Source of the DNA: Lathyrus oleraceus
Taxonomy: Eukaryota; Streptophyta; Magnoliopsida; Fabales; Fabaceae
Assembly: GCF_024323335.1 (NCBI RefSeq)
Contig: NC_066583.1
Coordinates: forward strand, 12,800,665-12,864,664
Direction: 5' to 3'
Length of the DNA stretch: 64,000 bases
Part shown: in pieces, positions 24,457-35,285 of the stretch
Layout: each line of letters starts with the position of its first letter
Position numbering within the stretch: position 1 is the first letter of the stretch
Program-made: the position numbers and the translations under genes
The notes under the pieces: generated by a model
Database searches by the model: none
What the model was told of the DNA's origin: nothing
The model's input: the letters and a program-made list of their open reading frames with translations, nothing else

Positions 24457-24464
24457 TATAAATA
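24457..24464 (+). promoter_or_regulatory. TATA box of Ogre A
   Basis: TATAAATA; the same box is at 33863-33870 in the 3' LTR. Sequence downstream of about 24490 would be in the genomic RNA leader. Confidence 0.6.
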
Positions 24465-25420
24465 CTGAGGTTTCAGTAGAGGAAAACACACTTGGAGTTA
24501 CACTGGGAGATTCACTTGAGAAAAAGGGAGAGAAGCAAAAATACTCTGAGGTTTCCTTGGAATAAAACCCCGAGGAAAAAGATAGTGAGAGAAGAACTAA
24601 CAGAGTTCAGAGCAGCCTCCAAACCCTGAAGGGAACTCAACTTGTAAACCTCACGGGTGCAACTCAATTCCAATCAAGCTCTCCAATCAGGTTTGCCCTA
24701 TATCCATCATCTTTATGCCATTAATTTGAATGCTCTAAATGTATGAGGTATTATGGGTGAATTTGATACCTTTTTTGTGAGCCTTTTGTGAATTTTGATG
24801 GAATTATTCATGTGGTTACATTTCGATTTAGGGGCAACTCTGGGTTACCCTATTTTATTTCTCTAACCTGTCTTTGCGTTGCCATGGCATTGTTTTCCCT
24901 GGATTTCACCTTGTTTGTCTAACCTTTCTGTTGAGTTTTCGCGAGGGCTCACATACTCTTGCAGGGATACCATCCGGAGGTTTATCCTGATTAATCGTAT
25001 TGACTGATTTTCTTTGATGGTCTAGCTGGAGAGATCTCAGGGTTGCTAATCCTTTAATTGCTGTAACTTCGGATCTTTATCCGTGTGGTAATTTTTTCCT
25101 TTTCTCGTACTTTATCGCTTTCTTAGCTTGAAGACCTCGATAGGAGGCAATGTTTGGGCCCCTTGGTGGCATTTTACTTTAAGATACATGTTTTGTGTTT
25201 TGTATTCATATCCCCACATGTAGCGCGGTTCCTTCGTCAAGGACTGCCTATTTGCCCTCGAGCATCCCAAACCCTAAAACCCAAAGCAACACGTTTACTC
25301 CTTCTACTACAGGCGAGTAAGTCTCCGAAGGTCGAGCATCCGGTAGATTGCGTAGTGACGTCGTTCGTCCAAAACCCATTCCATGACCCCGTAGTTAGCC
25401 GAACTACGGCTTGCTCTGAT

Positions 25421-25731
25421 TCTCATTCCAGATGAGATAAGTAGGCATAAGACGCGATGTCTTAGCGAGCACACATCCCCTTAACCCATAGGTCAGCCGA
25501 GCTACGAAGACTCTGATTCTCATATTCAGATGAGATACGTATGCAGTGGATGCGACATCCGCGCGAGTCATTTCTCTTAACCTTTTTAGTAAATAAACAC
25601 ATTAGGTAAACCCGCACCCTTTAGACAAAAACTACAAAAGTGGATCTCGTAGAGTACTACGGATGCGTAGGGGTGCTAATATCTTCCCTTCGCATAACCG
25701 ACTCCCGAACCCAAGATTTGGTTGCGAGACC
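25421..25731 (+). repeat. Ogre A leader hairpin modules
   Basis: Module 1: TCTCAT-TCCAG-ATGAGA (25421-25437) then TAAGAC-GCGAT-GTCTTA (25448-25464). Module 2: TCTCAT-ATTCAG-ATGAGA (25518-25535) then GTGGATG-CGA-CATCCGC (25546-25562, one G-T). Two single hairpins follow: TCGTAG-AGTA-CTACGG (25647-25662, one T-G) and TGGTT-GCGA-GACC (25720-25731). Counterparts with changed stems exist in Ogre B. The first hairpin of a module is followed by TA(A/C)GTA(G/T)GCA. Confidence 0.75.
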
Positions 25732-25876
25732 CCGTCTTATCCTTTCCTTTTTTCAGGTTTACTTCGAGCGTTTCCTTTCCCTCCTTTGGGATGAATAACG
25801 CACGTTGGCGACTCTTCTGTCTTTCTCTTTCGCCGGTTGTTTTTTTCGCGCACTGTATTTTTCAAGTTGCGACAGC

Positions 25877-25894
25877 TGGCGACTCTGCTGGGGA
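25877..25894 (+). other. Ogre primer-binding site
   Basis: TGGCGACTCTGCTGGGGA, the tRNA-Arg-type site known from Ogre elements, 2 nt after the LTR. The same sequence follows the Ogre B 5' LTR. Confidence 0.8.
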
Positions 25895-27008
25895 TTTTAA
25901 GAAGTTGACCTCTTGCTGGTCCATCTTCCCTAAGCGAGTCCCTCCTAGCTTTTGTAGTTTGTTTGTTTATTGGGTGTTCATGCTTTTGTACAGTTATTTA
26001 TTTACCTGCTCTACCTTATTACATTGTGTACATATCATTGTTGTATCTGTTGGCTGGCTATGGCTGCTTGGTGATCTTTGTGAGATGAGTTCTATACCCG
26101 AACTCGAGTGCACTTAAGATAGGAGAATGGCATAGTCCTGTCAACTTGTGTGGAGTATTCCTTAGCGAGTTGACTTGCAAGCCCATTCACTTGGTGGAGG
26201 TCATGTTGAGATCAATAATGTCACATAAGTAAGTTGTGGTTAGACATTACTTGTTCCAATATAGACCTAAGAAGCCAAGGACCTTAGTTTACCAAACCCA
26301 TCTTGGCCTATTCGTAGGACGTAGTGCGAAAGTCGTTCAAGTGTAAGATTTGATACGATTGTCACGCGATACTACACTCATAAGAGTCTCTCTTGAGAAT
26401 ATTGTTGGAATACGAGTAGTTGTTCCTCTGATAATATCCGAAAGATGGGATTATGACTATGGGAACCTTTTGTAGAACATGTTTGGCAGGTTTAAACCTT
26501 AGTACACTCCTTTTGGGTGGTTCTTAACCTAAACTCCATGCTCGTGGCTTGCAACAAACCCTTGATTCATGGTTAATCCGATCAGGTATCCTTAATATCA
26601 ATGAAACTCGGGTGTTGATAAGGTGTAAACCATAATCCACCAAAATGGGTGGTTGATATTAAGGATAACATGATCCATCCCATGACCTTTGTTTGGTGTA
26701 CTCTTAATTTCTCTCCAGACAGTGCAACCTGACAGATGTTCAAGCAGATACAGCAATTCTGATTGACATGCCACTGTATTGCATTCACATCGTTGCATCA
26801 CATCATTTGCATTCATATCATTTAACACATGTTTATCCATTTCTGTGGGGTTTATATCTTCTACTTGATTCTAGTCGGAATTTTCTTGGTTCTCATCAAC
26901 GGCTTAGTCTTTTTTTTTACACTGTTTATCAAATGTGAGACTGGAATCAAGGGGGTAGAATACCTTTGGAATTGATAAACATGTCATTGCATTTGCATAT
27001 TCATTAGC
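25895..27008 (+). other. Ogre A leader and deleted 5' ORF region
   Basis: About 1.1 kb without a long frame. Full Ogre elements have an extra ORF before gag; here it is absent or decayed. A strong inverted repeat lies at 26587-26667, and GTCAACT/AGTTGAC pair across 26139-26174. Confidence 0.6.
26587..26667 (+). repeat. 15-bp perfect inverted repeat with a nested hairpin
   Basis: Arms TATCCTTAATATCAA (26587-26601) and TTGATATTAAGGATA (26653-26667). Directly inside the right arm sits CCACC-AAAATG-GGTGG (26637-26652). Confidence 0.85.
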
Positions 27009-27577
27009 ATGTCTTGCATAACAGGTACTGCCGCAGGGGTGACCATTCCAGCTGCAGCACCACTACAACAACAACAATCACAACGTCAACCAGCTCAGTA
27101 TCAACAGCAGCAACAACCGGGTAACAAACCCGCTTATCAACAGAGGCAAAGGATGATGGACCGGCGTTTCGACACCCTTCCAATGTCGTACGCCCAGTTG
27201 CTTTCTAGTCTTCAACAACTACAACTTGTGCAGTTATGCACTCTAGCTCCTCCCGTTGGTAGGCTTCCGGTGGGTTATGACGCCAACGCTAGGTGTAGCT
27301 TCCACTCTGGGGCACCTGGCCACAATATTGAGAACTGCAAAGCTTTTAAGCACGTAGTTTAGGACCTCATTGATTCGAAGGCCGTTAACTTTGCACCAGC
27401 TCCTAATGTCTGCAACGTTAACATGGTTGAAGGAGAAGTCAAATTAGTCTCTACGGTCAACAATGAAGATGGGGATAGTGATTACGACATCGATAACTGG
27501 GTGCGTCCGAGGATCCCGCGTGAAGTTCTCAATAATTGGTCTTCTGAGGAGATTGTCCAAGCCACTTGTCTGGAGGA
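27009..27577 (+). pseudogene. Ogre A gag C-terminal remnant
   Basis: Encodes a Gln-rich linker, then the Ogre-type zinc knuckle-like motif CSFHSGAPGHNIENC. A TAG at 27360-27362 stops the frame right after KHVV; the same frame continues (DLIDSKAVNF, then an acidic YDIDNWVRPRIPREVL region) to the intron donor at 27578. The N-terminal and central gag and the aspartic protease are not seen. In Ogre proteins I remember, a Gln occupies the TAG position, so this is probably CAG to TAG. Confidence 0.7.
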
Positions 27578-27823
27578 GTAATTTTCTTTGTTTATTCATG
27601 CATATCCAAGTCTTACGTTCCGCCCAGGGTGTAATGACTCATTGTAGGGCCCATCTATGTGACACTTGCATTTTTATCATAAATAAAGGACGTATTTTTG
27701 CATTCAAATATTTCATTCCCTGTCTTTCTATTTTTGCAGTTTTTCAAAATAAAAAAATGGCAATGTTTTGTTTAGTTTTCACTTCTTGTTCACACTCATA
27801 AGCACATACCATGACTCATGCAG
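27578..27823 (+). other. putative Ogre intron, 246 bp
   Basis: Donor GA|GTAATT at 27578, acceptor CATGCAG|ATGC ending at 27823. Removal joins GA to A and keeps the reading frame from CLE(E) into CTTPDPIDNGS and the RT domain. Without splicing a TAA follows directly. Ogre is known for a spliced intron before RT; the exact sites here are inferred from sequence. Confidence 0.65.
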
Positions 27824-30800
27824 ATGCACAACACCGGATCCTATTGATAACGGTTCTGTTATGGCTCGCTTCGACTTTGAAAATCCAATCTTTCAAGCTG
27901 AAGAAGAGGGTGATGAAGACTGTGAACTCCCTGAAGAACTTACCAGGTTATTAAAACAGGAAGAAAGGGTCATTCAACCGCATCAAGAGTCTGTTGAAGT
28001 GATTAATCTCGGCACCGAGGACGCCAAGAGAGAAATCAAGATAGGGGCTGCTTTGGGAGATGATGTGAAGAAAGGGCTGATTGAATTGCTGCAAGAATAC
28101 GTTGACATCTTCGCCTGGTCTTATCAGGACATGCCTGGGCTGGACACAGACATCATGGTGCACCACTTGCCTCTCAAAGAAGGTTGTCCTCCGGTCAAGC
28201 AGAAGCTCAGAAGAACAAGACCAGAGATGGCTGTCAAGATAAAGGAAGAAGTGCAAAAGCAGTTGGATGCAGGGTTTCTAGCAGTCACCAATTATCCGCC
28301 ATGGGTTGCAAACATCGTCCCAGTACCTAAGAAGGATGGAAAGGTACGGATGTGTGTCGACTACCGGGATCTGAACAGAGCTAGCCCTAAAGATGATTTC
28401 CCATTACCTCACATCGACGTTTTGGTGGATAATACAGCTCAGTTCTCGGTATTCTCCTTCATGGATGGCTTTTCTGGCTATAACCAAATCAAGATGGCAC
28501 CAGAAGACATGGAAAAGACAACTTTCATAACCCCATGGGGCACCTTCTGCTACAAGGCGATGCCGTTTGGTCTGAAAAATGCCGGAGCAACATATCAGCG
28601 AGCAATGGTGACTCTGTTCCATGATATGATTCATCATGAAATCGAGGTTTATGTGGACGATATGATTGCCAAATCTCAGACAGAAGAAGAACATTTGTTG
28701 AATTTGCAGAAACTGTTTGAGCGTTTGAGGAAATTCAAACTGAGACTTAATCCGAGCAAGTGCACTTTCGGGGTGAGATCGGGAAAATTGCTGGGTTTTA
28801 TTGTTAGCGGAAAAGGGATTGAGGTGGATCCTGACAAAGTGAAAGCAATACAGGAAATTCCTAAGCCAAGAACAGAGAAGCAAGTCCGTAGTTTCTCAGG
28901 GAGGTTGAACTACATTGCAAGGTTCATCTCTCACCTAACAACCACGTGTGAGCCAATTTTCAAATTGCTGAGGAAAGATCAGGCTATCAGGTGGAATGAA
29001 GATTGTCAAAGGGCTTTCGAGAAGATAAAAGAGTATCTACAGAAACCTCCAATCCTTATACCTCCAGTTCCTGGGAGACCTCTGATAATGTACCTGTCAG
29101 TGACCGAGAACTCGATGGGGTGTGTATTGGGACAGCATGACGAGTCTGGTCGAAAAGAGCATGCCATATTCTACCTTAGCAAAAAGTTTACCGACTGTGA
29201 AATCAAATATTCGCAGCTTGAGAAAACTTGATGTGCTTTGGCCTGGGCTGCTCGCCGACTGAGGCAGTATATGTTGAACCATACTACCTTGTTGATTTCT
29301 AAGATGGATCCAGTGAAATACATATTCGAGAAGCCAGCTCTCACCGGAAGGGTCGCTCGTTGGCAAATGATTTTAACAGAGTATGATATTCAGTACACGT
29401 CACAGAAGGCCATCAAAGGGAGTATTCTGTCAGACTATCTTGCTCAGCAGCCGATTGATGATTATGAGCCGATGAAGTTTGATTTTCCAGATGAAGACAT
29501 CATGTTCCTCAAGATGAAAGACTATGAAGAGCCAGTTGTTGAGGAGGGACCTGATCCAAACGAAAAGTGGACTTTGTTGTTTGATGGGGCTGTCAATGCT
29601 AGAGGAAGTGGAATTGGCGCTGTCATTACTACTCCGAAGGGTGCCCACATGCCTTTCACCGCTCGTTTGACTTTTGAGTGCACAAATAACGAAGCTGAGT
29701 ACGAGGCATGTATCTTGGGTATTGAGCAAGCCATTGATCTGAGAATCAAGACTCTGGACATCTTCGGAGATTCAGCTCTGGTGATCAATCAAGTGAATGG
29801 TGATTGGAATACTCTCCAGCCCACTCTGGTCCCCTACAGAGGTTACACGAGAAGACTTTTGACTTTCTTCACAACGGTAAAATTGTATCATATACCTCGT
29901 GATGAGAACCAGATGGCAGACGCACTTGCTACTCTATCCTTCATGATCAAGGTAATTCGTTGGAACCATGCTCCCAGGATCGATGTGATGCGCCTTGACA
30001 GGGCCGCGTATGTGTTTGCTGCTGAACTGGTAGTCGATGACAAGCCCTGGTATCACGATATCAAGTGCTTTCTGAAGAATCAAGAGTACCCTGCAGGGGC
30101 ATCCAACAATGACAGAAAGACTTTGAGAAGATTGGCAGGCAGTTTCTTCTTGAACAAAGACGATGTGCTGTATAAGAGGAACTTCGACATGGTTTTGCTC
30201 AGATGCGTGGACAGACACGAGGCGGACATATTAATGCATGAAGTTCATGAAGGTTCCTTCGGTACTCATGCCGGGGGACATGCAATGGCTAAGAAATTGT
30301 TGAGAGCGGGTTATTATTGGATGACCATGGAATCAGATTGTTTCAAGTATGCTCGGAAGTGTCATAAATGCCAGATTTATGCTGACAAGGTGCATGTACC
30401 GCCGAATCCTCTGAATGTGATGTCTTCGCCGTGGCCGTTTGCCATGTGGGGCATTGACATGATTGGAAAGATTGAGCCGACTGCTTCCAATGGGCATCGC
30501 TTCATCCTTGTTGCCATCGACTATTTCACCAAGTGGGTCGAGGCAGCGTCGTTCGCGAATGTCACCCGACATGTGGTTGCCCGTTTCATCAAGAAAGAAA
30601 TCATTTGTCGCTATGCGATTCCCGAAAGAATCATTACTGATAATGGTTCTAATCTCAACAACAAAATGATGAAGGAGTTGTGTCAGAACTTCAACATTCA
30701 GCATCACAATTCTTCCCCTTACCGCCCTAAGATGAACGGCGTTGTTGAGGCGGCAAATAAGAACATAAAGAAGATTGTGCAGAAGATGGTCGTCATGTAC

Positions 30801-31298
30801 AGAGATTGGCATGAGATGCTACCCTTCGCCTTGCATGGGTACCGTACTTCAGTACGTACATCGACCGGGGCAACCCCTTACTCCCTGGTGTATGGTATGG
30901 AAGCAGTCCTACCTGTTGAAGTGGAGATTCCTTCTCTAAGAGTCATGTTGGATGTCAAGTTAGATGAAGCTGAATGGATTCGGACAAGGTTCAATGAGTT
31001 GAGTCTTATCGAAGAGAAGCGAATGGCAGCCATTTGTCATGGGCAGTTGTATCAGAGTCGGATGAAGAGAGCTTTTGATCAGAAGGTGCGTCCTCGTTGT
31101 TTCCAAGTCGGAGATTTAGTGTTGAAAAGGATCCTTCCTCCTCAGACAGATCACAGGGGCAAGTGGACTCCTAACTATGATGGACCGTATATTGTCACCA
31201 AGGTTTTTGATGGTGGGGCTTTAATGCTTGCAACTATGGATGGTGAAAACTTCACTTCCCCTGTGAACTCAGACGCAGTTAAAAAATACTTCGCATAA
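27824..31298 (+). pseudogene. Ogre A pol: RT, RNase H, second (archaeal-type) RNase H, integrase
   Basis: RT spans about 28160-28900 (VPVPKKDGKVRMCVDYRDLN; catalytic YVDD near 28652). RNase H follows, then a second RNase H-like domain (LLFDGAVNARGSGIGAVI, NNEAEYEA, HIPRDENQMADALA) as in the Tat/Ogre lineage. Integrase shows an HHCC zinc domain (HEVHEG..CHKCQ) and a D-D-E core (GIDMIG; ITDNGS; GVVEAANK) plus a GPY-type tail ending NSDAVKKYFA. One nonsense codon, TGA at 29229-29231 (EKT-stop-CALAWAA), splits the frame, probably from a Cys codon. Otherwise the frame is open for 1,150 codons. Enzymatically it would copy RNA into DNA and integrate it, but the protease is missing. Confidence 0.92.
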
Positions 31299-31308
31299 AA
31301 TAGACCCG

Positions 31309-31498
31309 CTGGACAGTAAAAAAGAGTAGTCCAGGCAAAAATGGGCGTCCTGGCGAACCAAGAAAATGAAAGGGTTCGGGCAAAAATTAGGGACAAAAAT
31401 AAAAAAAGATTGTACACCCGGTAAGTTGAAAACCTGAAAAGGCAACTTAGGCAAAAATGGGTATCCCGGTGGATCAAAAACCCGAAAAGGGCGATCCA
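31309..31498 (+). repeat. four post-pol hairpins with covarying stems
   Basis: CTGGAC/GTCCAG (31309-31334), CGAACC/GGTTCG (31354-31378), TAAGTTG/CAACTTA (31422-31449) and TGGATC/GATCCA (31470-31498). Loops are similar AAAACCCGAAAAGGG-like, and the right flanks are GGCAAAA. Ogre B has the same family at 45475-45631. Confidence 0.75.
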
Positions 31499-32821
31499 GG
31501 CAAAAGTTAGGGATTAAGCGAATGACTGCGTTCTGAGTAGTTCTGAATCTCATCTCGTGCCAATGACTGGAAATTTTTGAAGGATAGGAAACAATCCAAT
31601 CACATTTTCAGAAAGCTGATCATCTGGAGGATCTTGAAGATGGGCAAGTCATAGCAGAATTGGAACCCAATAGAAATCCATTTCACATTGCCATTAGATT
31701 AATTTCTGTTTTTATCTATTGTGCGATTACCTCTTTCCAGGGATTGCTTCTTAATGTAAATGCAAATTCAGAGGCCATTCAATCAATAAAATCATGTTAT
31801 TCAGTATATCTCTGTTTTCATTTTCATTTTACTGCTTTGTTTGCAAAAATGACGTCCGAATTTTTGATAAACATTGCATCATGACACATAAGAGCTTTAC
31901 AGGTACATGCTTAATAAACATTTAAAATTGCTGTAAATTTTAAGTGCTTTGGATCGTCTATTCAGAACAGATACCCTCGGGGCATTTCCTTAAAATCCCC
32001 TGCGGATGATCGTGAAGATCTTCCCCAGTAAGTCACCAACAGACAAATTCGGTGTCTTATCCCTGCAGAGCTGATCAGAGCGTTGGATTCTTCAATCCCC
32101 AGTAGTTTCTCACCACCGCACTTCCCCAAGCGGTTGTTTCGGGACATACACTCCCCAGCGGAGTTGACAGTGCCAGACTGTATCTTCCCAGCAGAAGTGG
32201 CTGCTCCTTAGAGTTCGATGCCAGATCAATAATCCCAATGCCAGATCCATGGTTTCTTTCCTTGAAGCAGAACCTCGGTACCGTATCAGTGTTTGCTCCC
32301 CCTGCTAAGTCATCTCTCGCAAATCATGGTTGCCAGAACCATTGTAGCTTTCCTCAGCAGCAGGCTTCCAATGCCATTCTTTCCCCGATCAGAGTCTCGG
32401 TATGGCCAGAACACCGCAAGGCTAGTCATCTCCCCACATAGTTCTTTGCGTTGTGCATCTCCAACAGCCTGGCCAGAGCCCAGAGGATGGTAATTATTTC
32501 CCCAGCAGATCCCCTTGCCTCGGCTTGGCATTCTACCCAGCATTTCGCATCCCTGCATGTAGAATCATATTGCATTGCATCCTTCCAAATCGCGTAGCAT
32601 TTCCATTTTCATGGAGCATTACGCCATTGAAAAATTCAAACATACGCATGTAAGCATAAAACATTCTCGGTATCCCAAGTGATAAGCTAGAAGTTGTTTC
32701 CAGTACTCATACTGAAGATTGTTCATGACTTACCTTTGTTATCCCCAGCAAGTGTCATTGGCCCATGCGCCGCCTCTATTATCATTCCCTATTTCTGCCA
32801 ATGCTGACAGGCATGAAGTTT
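31499..32821 (+). other. Ogre A 3' UTR, first part
   Basis: No coding. From about 32090 to 32530 the motif CCCCAGCGGAGT and variants recur in a degenerate way; the same motif is frequent in Ogre B at 46130-48260. Confidence 0.6.
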
Positions 32822-33487
32822 TTCGGTATCCAGACCGAAGTGGCATTCAGGCCAGTTTTCCGGTATCCAGACCGAAGTGGCATTCAGGCCAGTTTTCCGG
32901 TATCCAGACCGAAGTGGCATTCAGGCCAGTGTTCCGATGTTCAGATCGAAGAAGTTTCCGACGGTTAGGTCGATGCGACTTGTGGCGTTCAGGCCAGTTT
33001 TCCGATATTCATATCGAAGTGGCATTCAGGCCAGTTTTCCGGTATCCAGACCGAAGTGGCATTCAGGCCAGTTTTCCGGTATCCAGACCGAAGTGGCATT
33101 CAGGCCAGTGTTCTGATGTTCAGATCGAAGAAGTTTCCGACGGTCAGGTCGATGCGACTTGTGGCATTCAGGCCAGTGTTCCGATATTCAGATCGAAGTG
33201 GCATTCAGGCTAGTGTTCCGATATTCAGATCGAAATGGCATTCAGGCCAGTTTTCCCGATATTCAGATCGAAGTGGTATTCAGGCCAAGTCTTTCCGATG
33301 TTCAGATCGAAGAAGTTTCCGACGTTCAGGTCGATGCGACTTGTGGCATTCAGGCCAAGTTTCCGATGTTCAGATCGAAATCCTTTCCAGTATTCAGACT
33401 GATGAGCGGCATTCAGGCCATGGTTATTTCTGTGTTACCATTTATTTTGGTATCCAGTTTAACATTCTTTTTCGATATTCAGACTGA
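32822..33487 (+). repeat. Ogre A 37-bp tandem array made of small hairpins
   Basis: The core unit CCAGACCGAAG...GGCATTCAGGCCAG has a 37-bp period (CAGACCGAAG at 32831, 32868, 32905). A higher-order block of about 180 bp is set by CGAC-NNNNAG-GTCG at 32959, 33138 and 33320. Within units, short stems flank hexanucleotide loops: CGGT-ATCCAG-ACCG, TGGC-ATTCAG-GCCA, CGAT-GTTCAG-ATCG, CAGT-ATTCAG-ACTG (33388-33401). 37 is not a multiple of 3, so the open frames seen here cycle through all three phases and are not genes. Tandem repeats in Ogre 3' UTRs are known and can seed satellites. Confidence 0.85.
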
Positions 33488-33660
33488 CTCTCACCGTACC
33501 AGACGGATTCTTCTTCCAAGACCACCTCTTTGCCGATTCTGACAGACATTGTTACTTCACTTCACTTCAGGGCAAATTTTTGGGCTTTTATTGTATTCAA
33601 TCCCTTGATACCTCGAAAGCACGAAAGCAACTGCCATCTTCTTTCCGGGTCTCCAGTTGA

Positions 33661-33675
33661 TTGAAGAGGGGCAGC
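33661..33675 (+). other. Ogre A polypurine tract
   Basis: TTGAAGAGGGGCAGC directly before the 3' LTR. Confidence 0.75.
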
Positions 33676-35280
33676 TGTAATACCCCAAAATTTACCCTTC
33701 ATTTTTCCTGAAAAAAAAAACGAAAAAAAAAAGAAAAAAAAAGAAAAAAAATTTAATTAATTAATTAATTAAATAAATAAATAAAATAAATAAATAAAAT
33801 ATAATAAATTATTTTGGACTTGGGTCTCCCTCATTTGAGCCCACTACCCACGAAAATCAGTCTATAAATACTGAAGTTTCAGTAGAGGAAAACACACTTG
33901 GAGTTACACTGGGAGATTCACTTGAGAAAAAGGGAGAGAAGCAAAAATACTCTGAGGTTTCCTTGGAACGAAACCCCGAGGAAAAAGATAGTGAGAGAAG
34001 AACTAACAGAGTTCAGAGCAGCCTCCAAACCCTGAAGGGAACTCAACTTGTAAACCTCACGGGTGCAACTCAATTCCAATCAAGCTCTCCAATCAGGTTT
34101 TCCCTATATCCATCATCTTTATGCCTTTAATTTGAATGCTCTAAATGTATGAGGTATTATGGGTGAATTTGATACCTTTTTTGTGAGCCTTTTGTGAATT
34201 TTGATGGAATTATTCATGTGGTTACATTTTGATTTAGGGGCAACTCTGGGTTACCCTATTTTGTTTCTCTAACCTGTCTTTGCGTTGCCATGGCATTGTT
34301 TTCCCTGGATTTCACCTTGTTTGTCTAACCTTTCTGTTGAGTTTTCGCAAGGGCTCACATACTCTTGCAGGGATACCATCCGGAGGTTTATCCTGATTAA
34401 TCGTATTGACTGATTTTCTTTGATGGTCTAGCTGGAGAGATCTCAGGGTTGCTAATCCTTTAATTGTTGTAACTTCGGATCTTTATCCGTGTGGTAATTT
34501 TTTCCTTTTCTCGTACTTTATCGCTTTCTTAGCTGGAAGACCTCGATATGAGGCAATGTTTGGGCCCCTTGGTGGCATTTTACTTTGAGATACATGTTTT
34601 GTGTTTTGTATTCATATCCTCACATATAGCGCGGTTCCTTCGTCAAGGACTGCCTGTTTGCCCTCGAGCATCCCAAACCTTAAAACCCAAAGCAACACGT
34701 TTACTCCTTCTACTACAGGCGAGTAAGTCTCCGAAGGTCGAGCATCCGGTAGATTGCATAGTGACGTCGTTCGTCCAAAACCCATTCCATGACCCCGTAG
34801 TTAGCCGAACTACGGCTTGCTCTGATTCTCATTCCAAATGAGATACGTAGGCATAAGACGCGATGTCTTAGCGAGCACACATTCCCTTAACCCATAGGTC
34901 AGCCGAGCTACGAAGACTCTGATTCTCATATTCAGATGAGATACGTATGCAGTGGATGCGACATCCGCGCGAGTCATTTCTCTTAACCTTTTTAGTAAAT
35001 AAACACATTAGGTAAACCCGCACCCTTTAGACAAAAACTACAAAAGTGGATCTCGTAGAGTACTACGGATGCGTAGGGGTGCTAATACCTTCCCTTCGCA
35101 TAACCGACTCCCGAACCCAAGATTTGGTTGCGAGACCCCGTCTTGTCATTTCCTTTTTTCAGGTTTACTTCGAGCGTTTCCTTTCCCTCCTTTGGGATGA
35201 ATAACGCACGGTGGCGACTCTTCTGTCTTTCTCTTTCGCCGGTTGTTTTTTTCGCGCACTGTATTTTTCAGGTTGCGACA
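33676..35280 (+). mobile_element. 3' LTR of Ogre A
   Basis: 1,605 bp, collinear with the 5' LTR including TATA box and hairpins; ends GCGACA, followed by the ATTAT target duplication. Confidence 0.9.
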
Positions 35281-35285
35281 ATTAT

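Larger units (their letters stand above)
24261..25874 (+). mobile_element. 5' LTR of Ogre A
   Basis: 1,614 bp. A low-complexity A-rich and (TTAA/AAAT)n segment lies at 24297-24395, the TATA box at 24457-24464. The 3' half is filled with conserved hairpins. Confidence 0.9.
24256..35285 (+). mobile_element. Ogre A (Ty3/gypsy, Tat lineage), 24261-35280, TSD ATTAT
   Basis: 5' LTR 24261-25874, 3' LTR 33676-35280, starts TGTAATACCCC and ends GCGACA. Flanked by ATTAT at 24256-24260 and 35281-35285; the uninterrupted site is preserved in the first copia copy near 18563. The primer-binding site is of the tRNA-Arg type used by Ogre. The internal region (7.8 kb) keeps the C-terminal end of gag, an intron and RT-RNaseH-INT, but lacks most of the 5' ORF, most of gag and a visible protease. 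About 27 by-eye LTR differences (near 1.7 percent) make it older than Ogre B. Confidence 0.9.

Noticed and set aside
28404..28883. Minus-strand frames over the Ogre A pol (also 30333-30812 and 29430-29788)
   Set aside because: Antisense shadows of RT and integrase; no domains.
29229..29231. TGA in Ogre A pol as selenocysteine or programmed recoding
   Set aside because: It lies inside RNase H where a Cys is usual, there is no recoding signal, and a point mutation is simpler.
32719..33542. Overlapping plus-strand frames of 67-164 codons
   Set aside because: They are products of the 37-bp repeat being open in all phases; no domain or start context.
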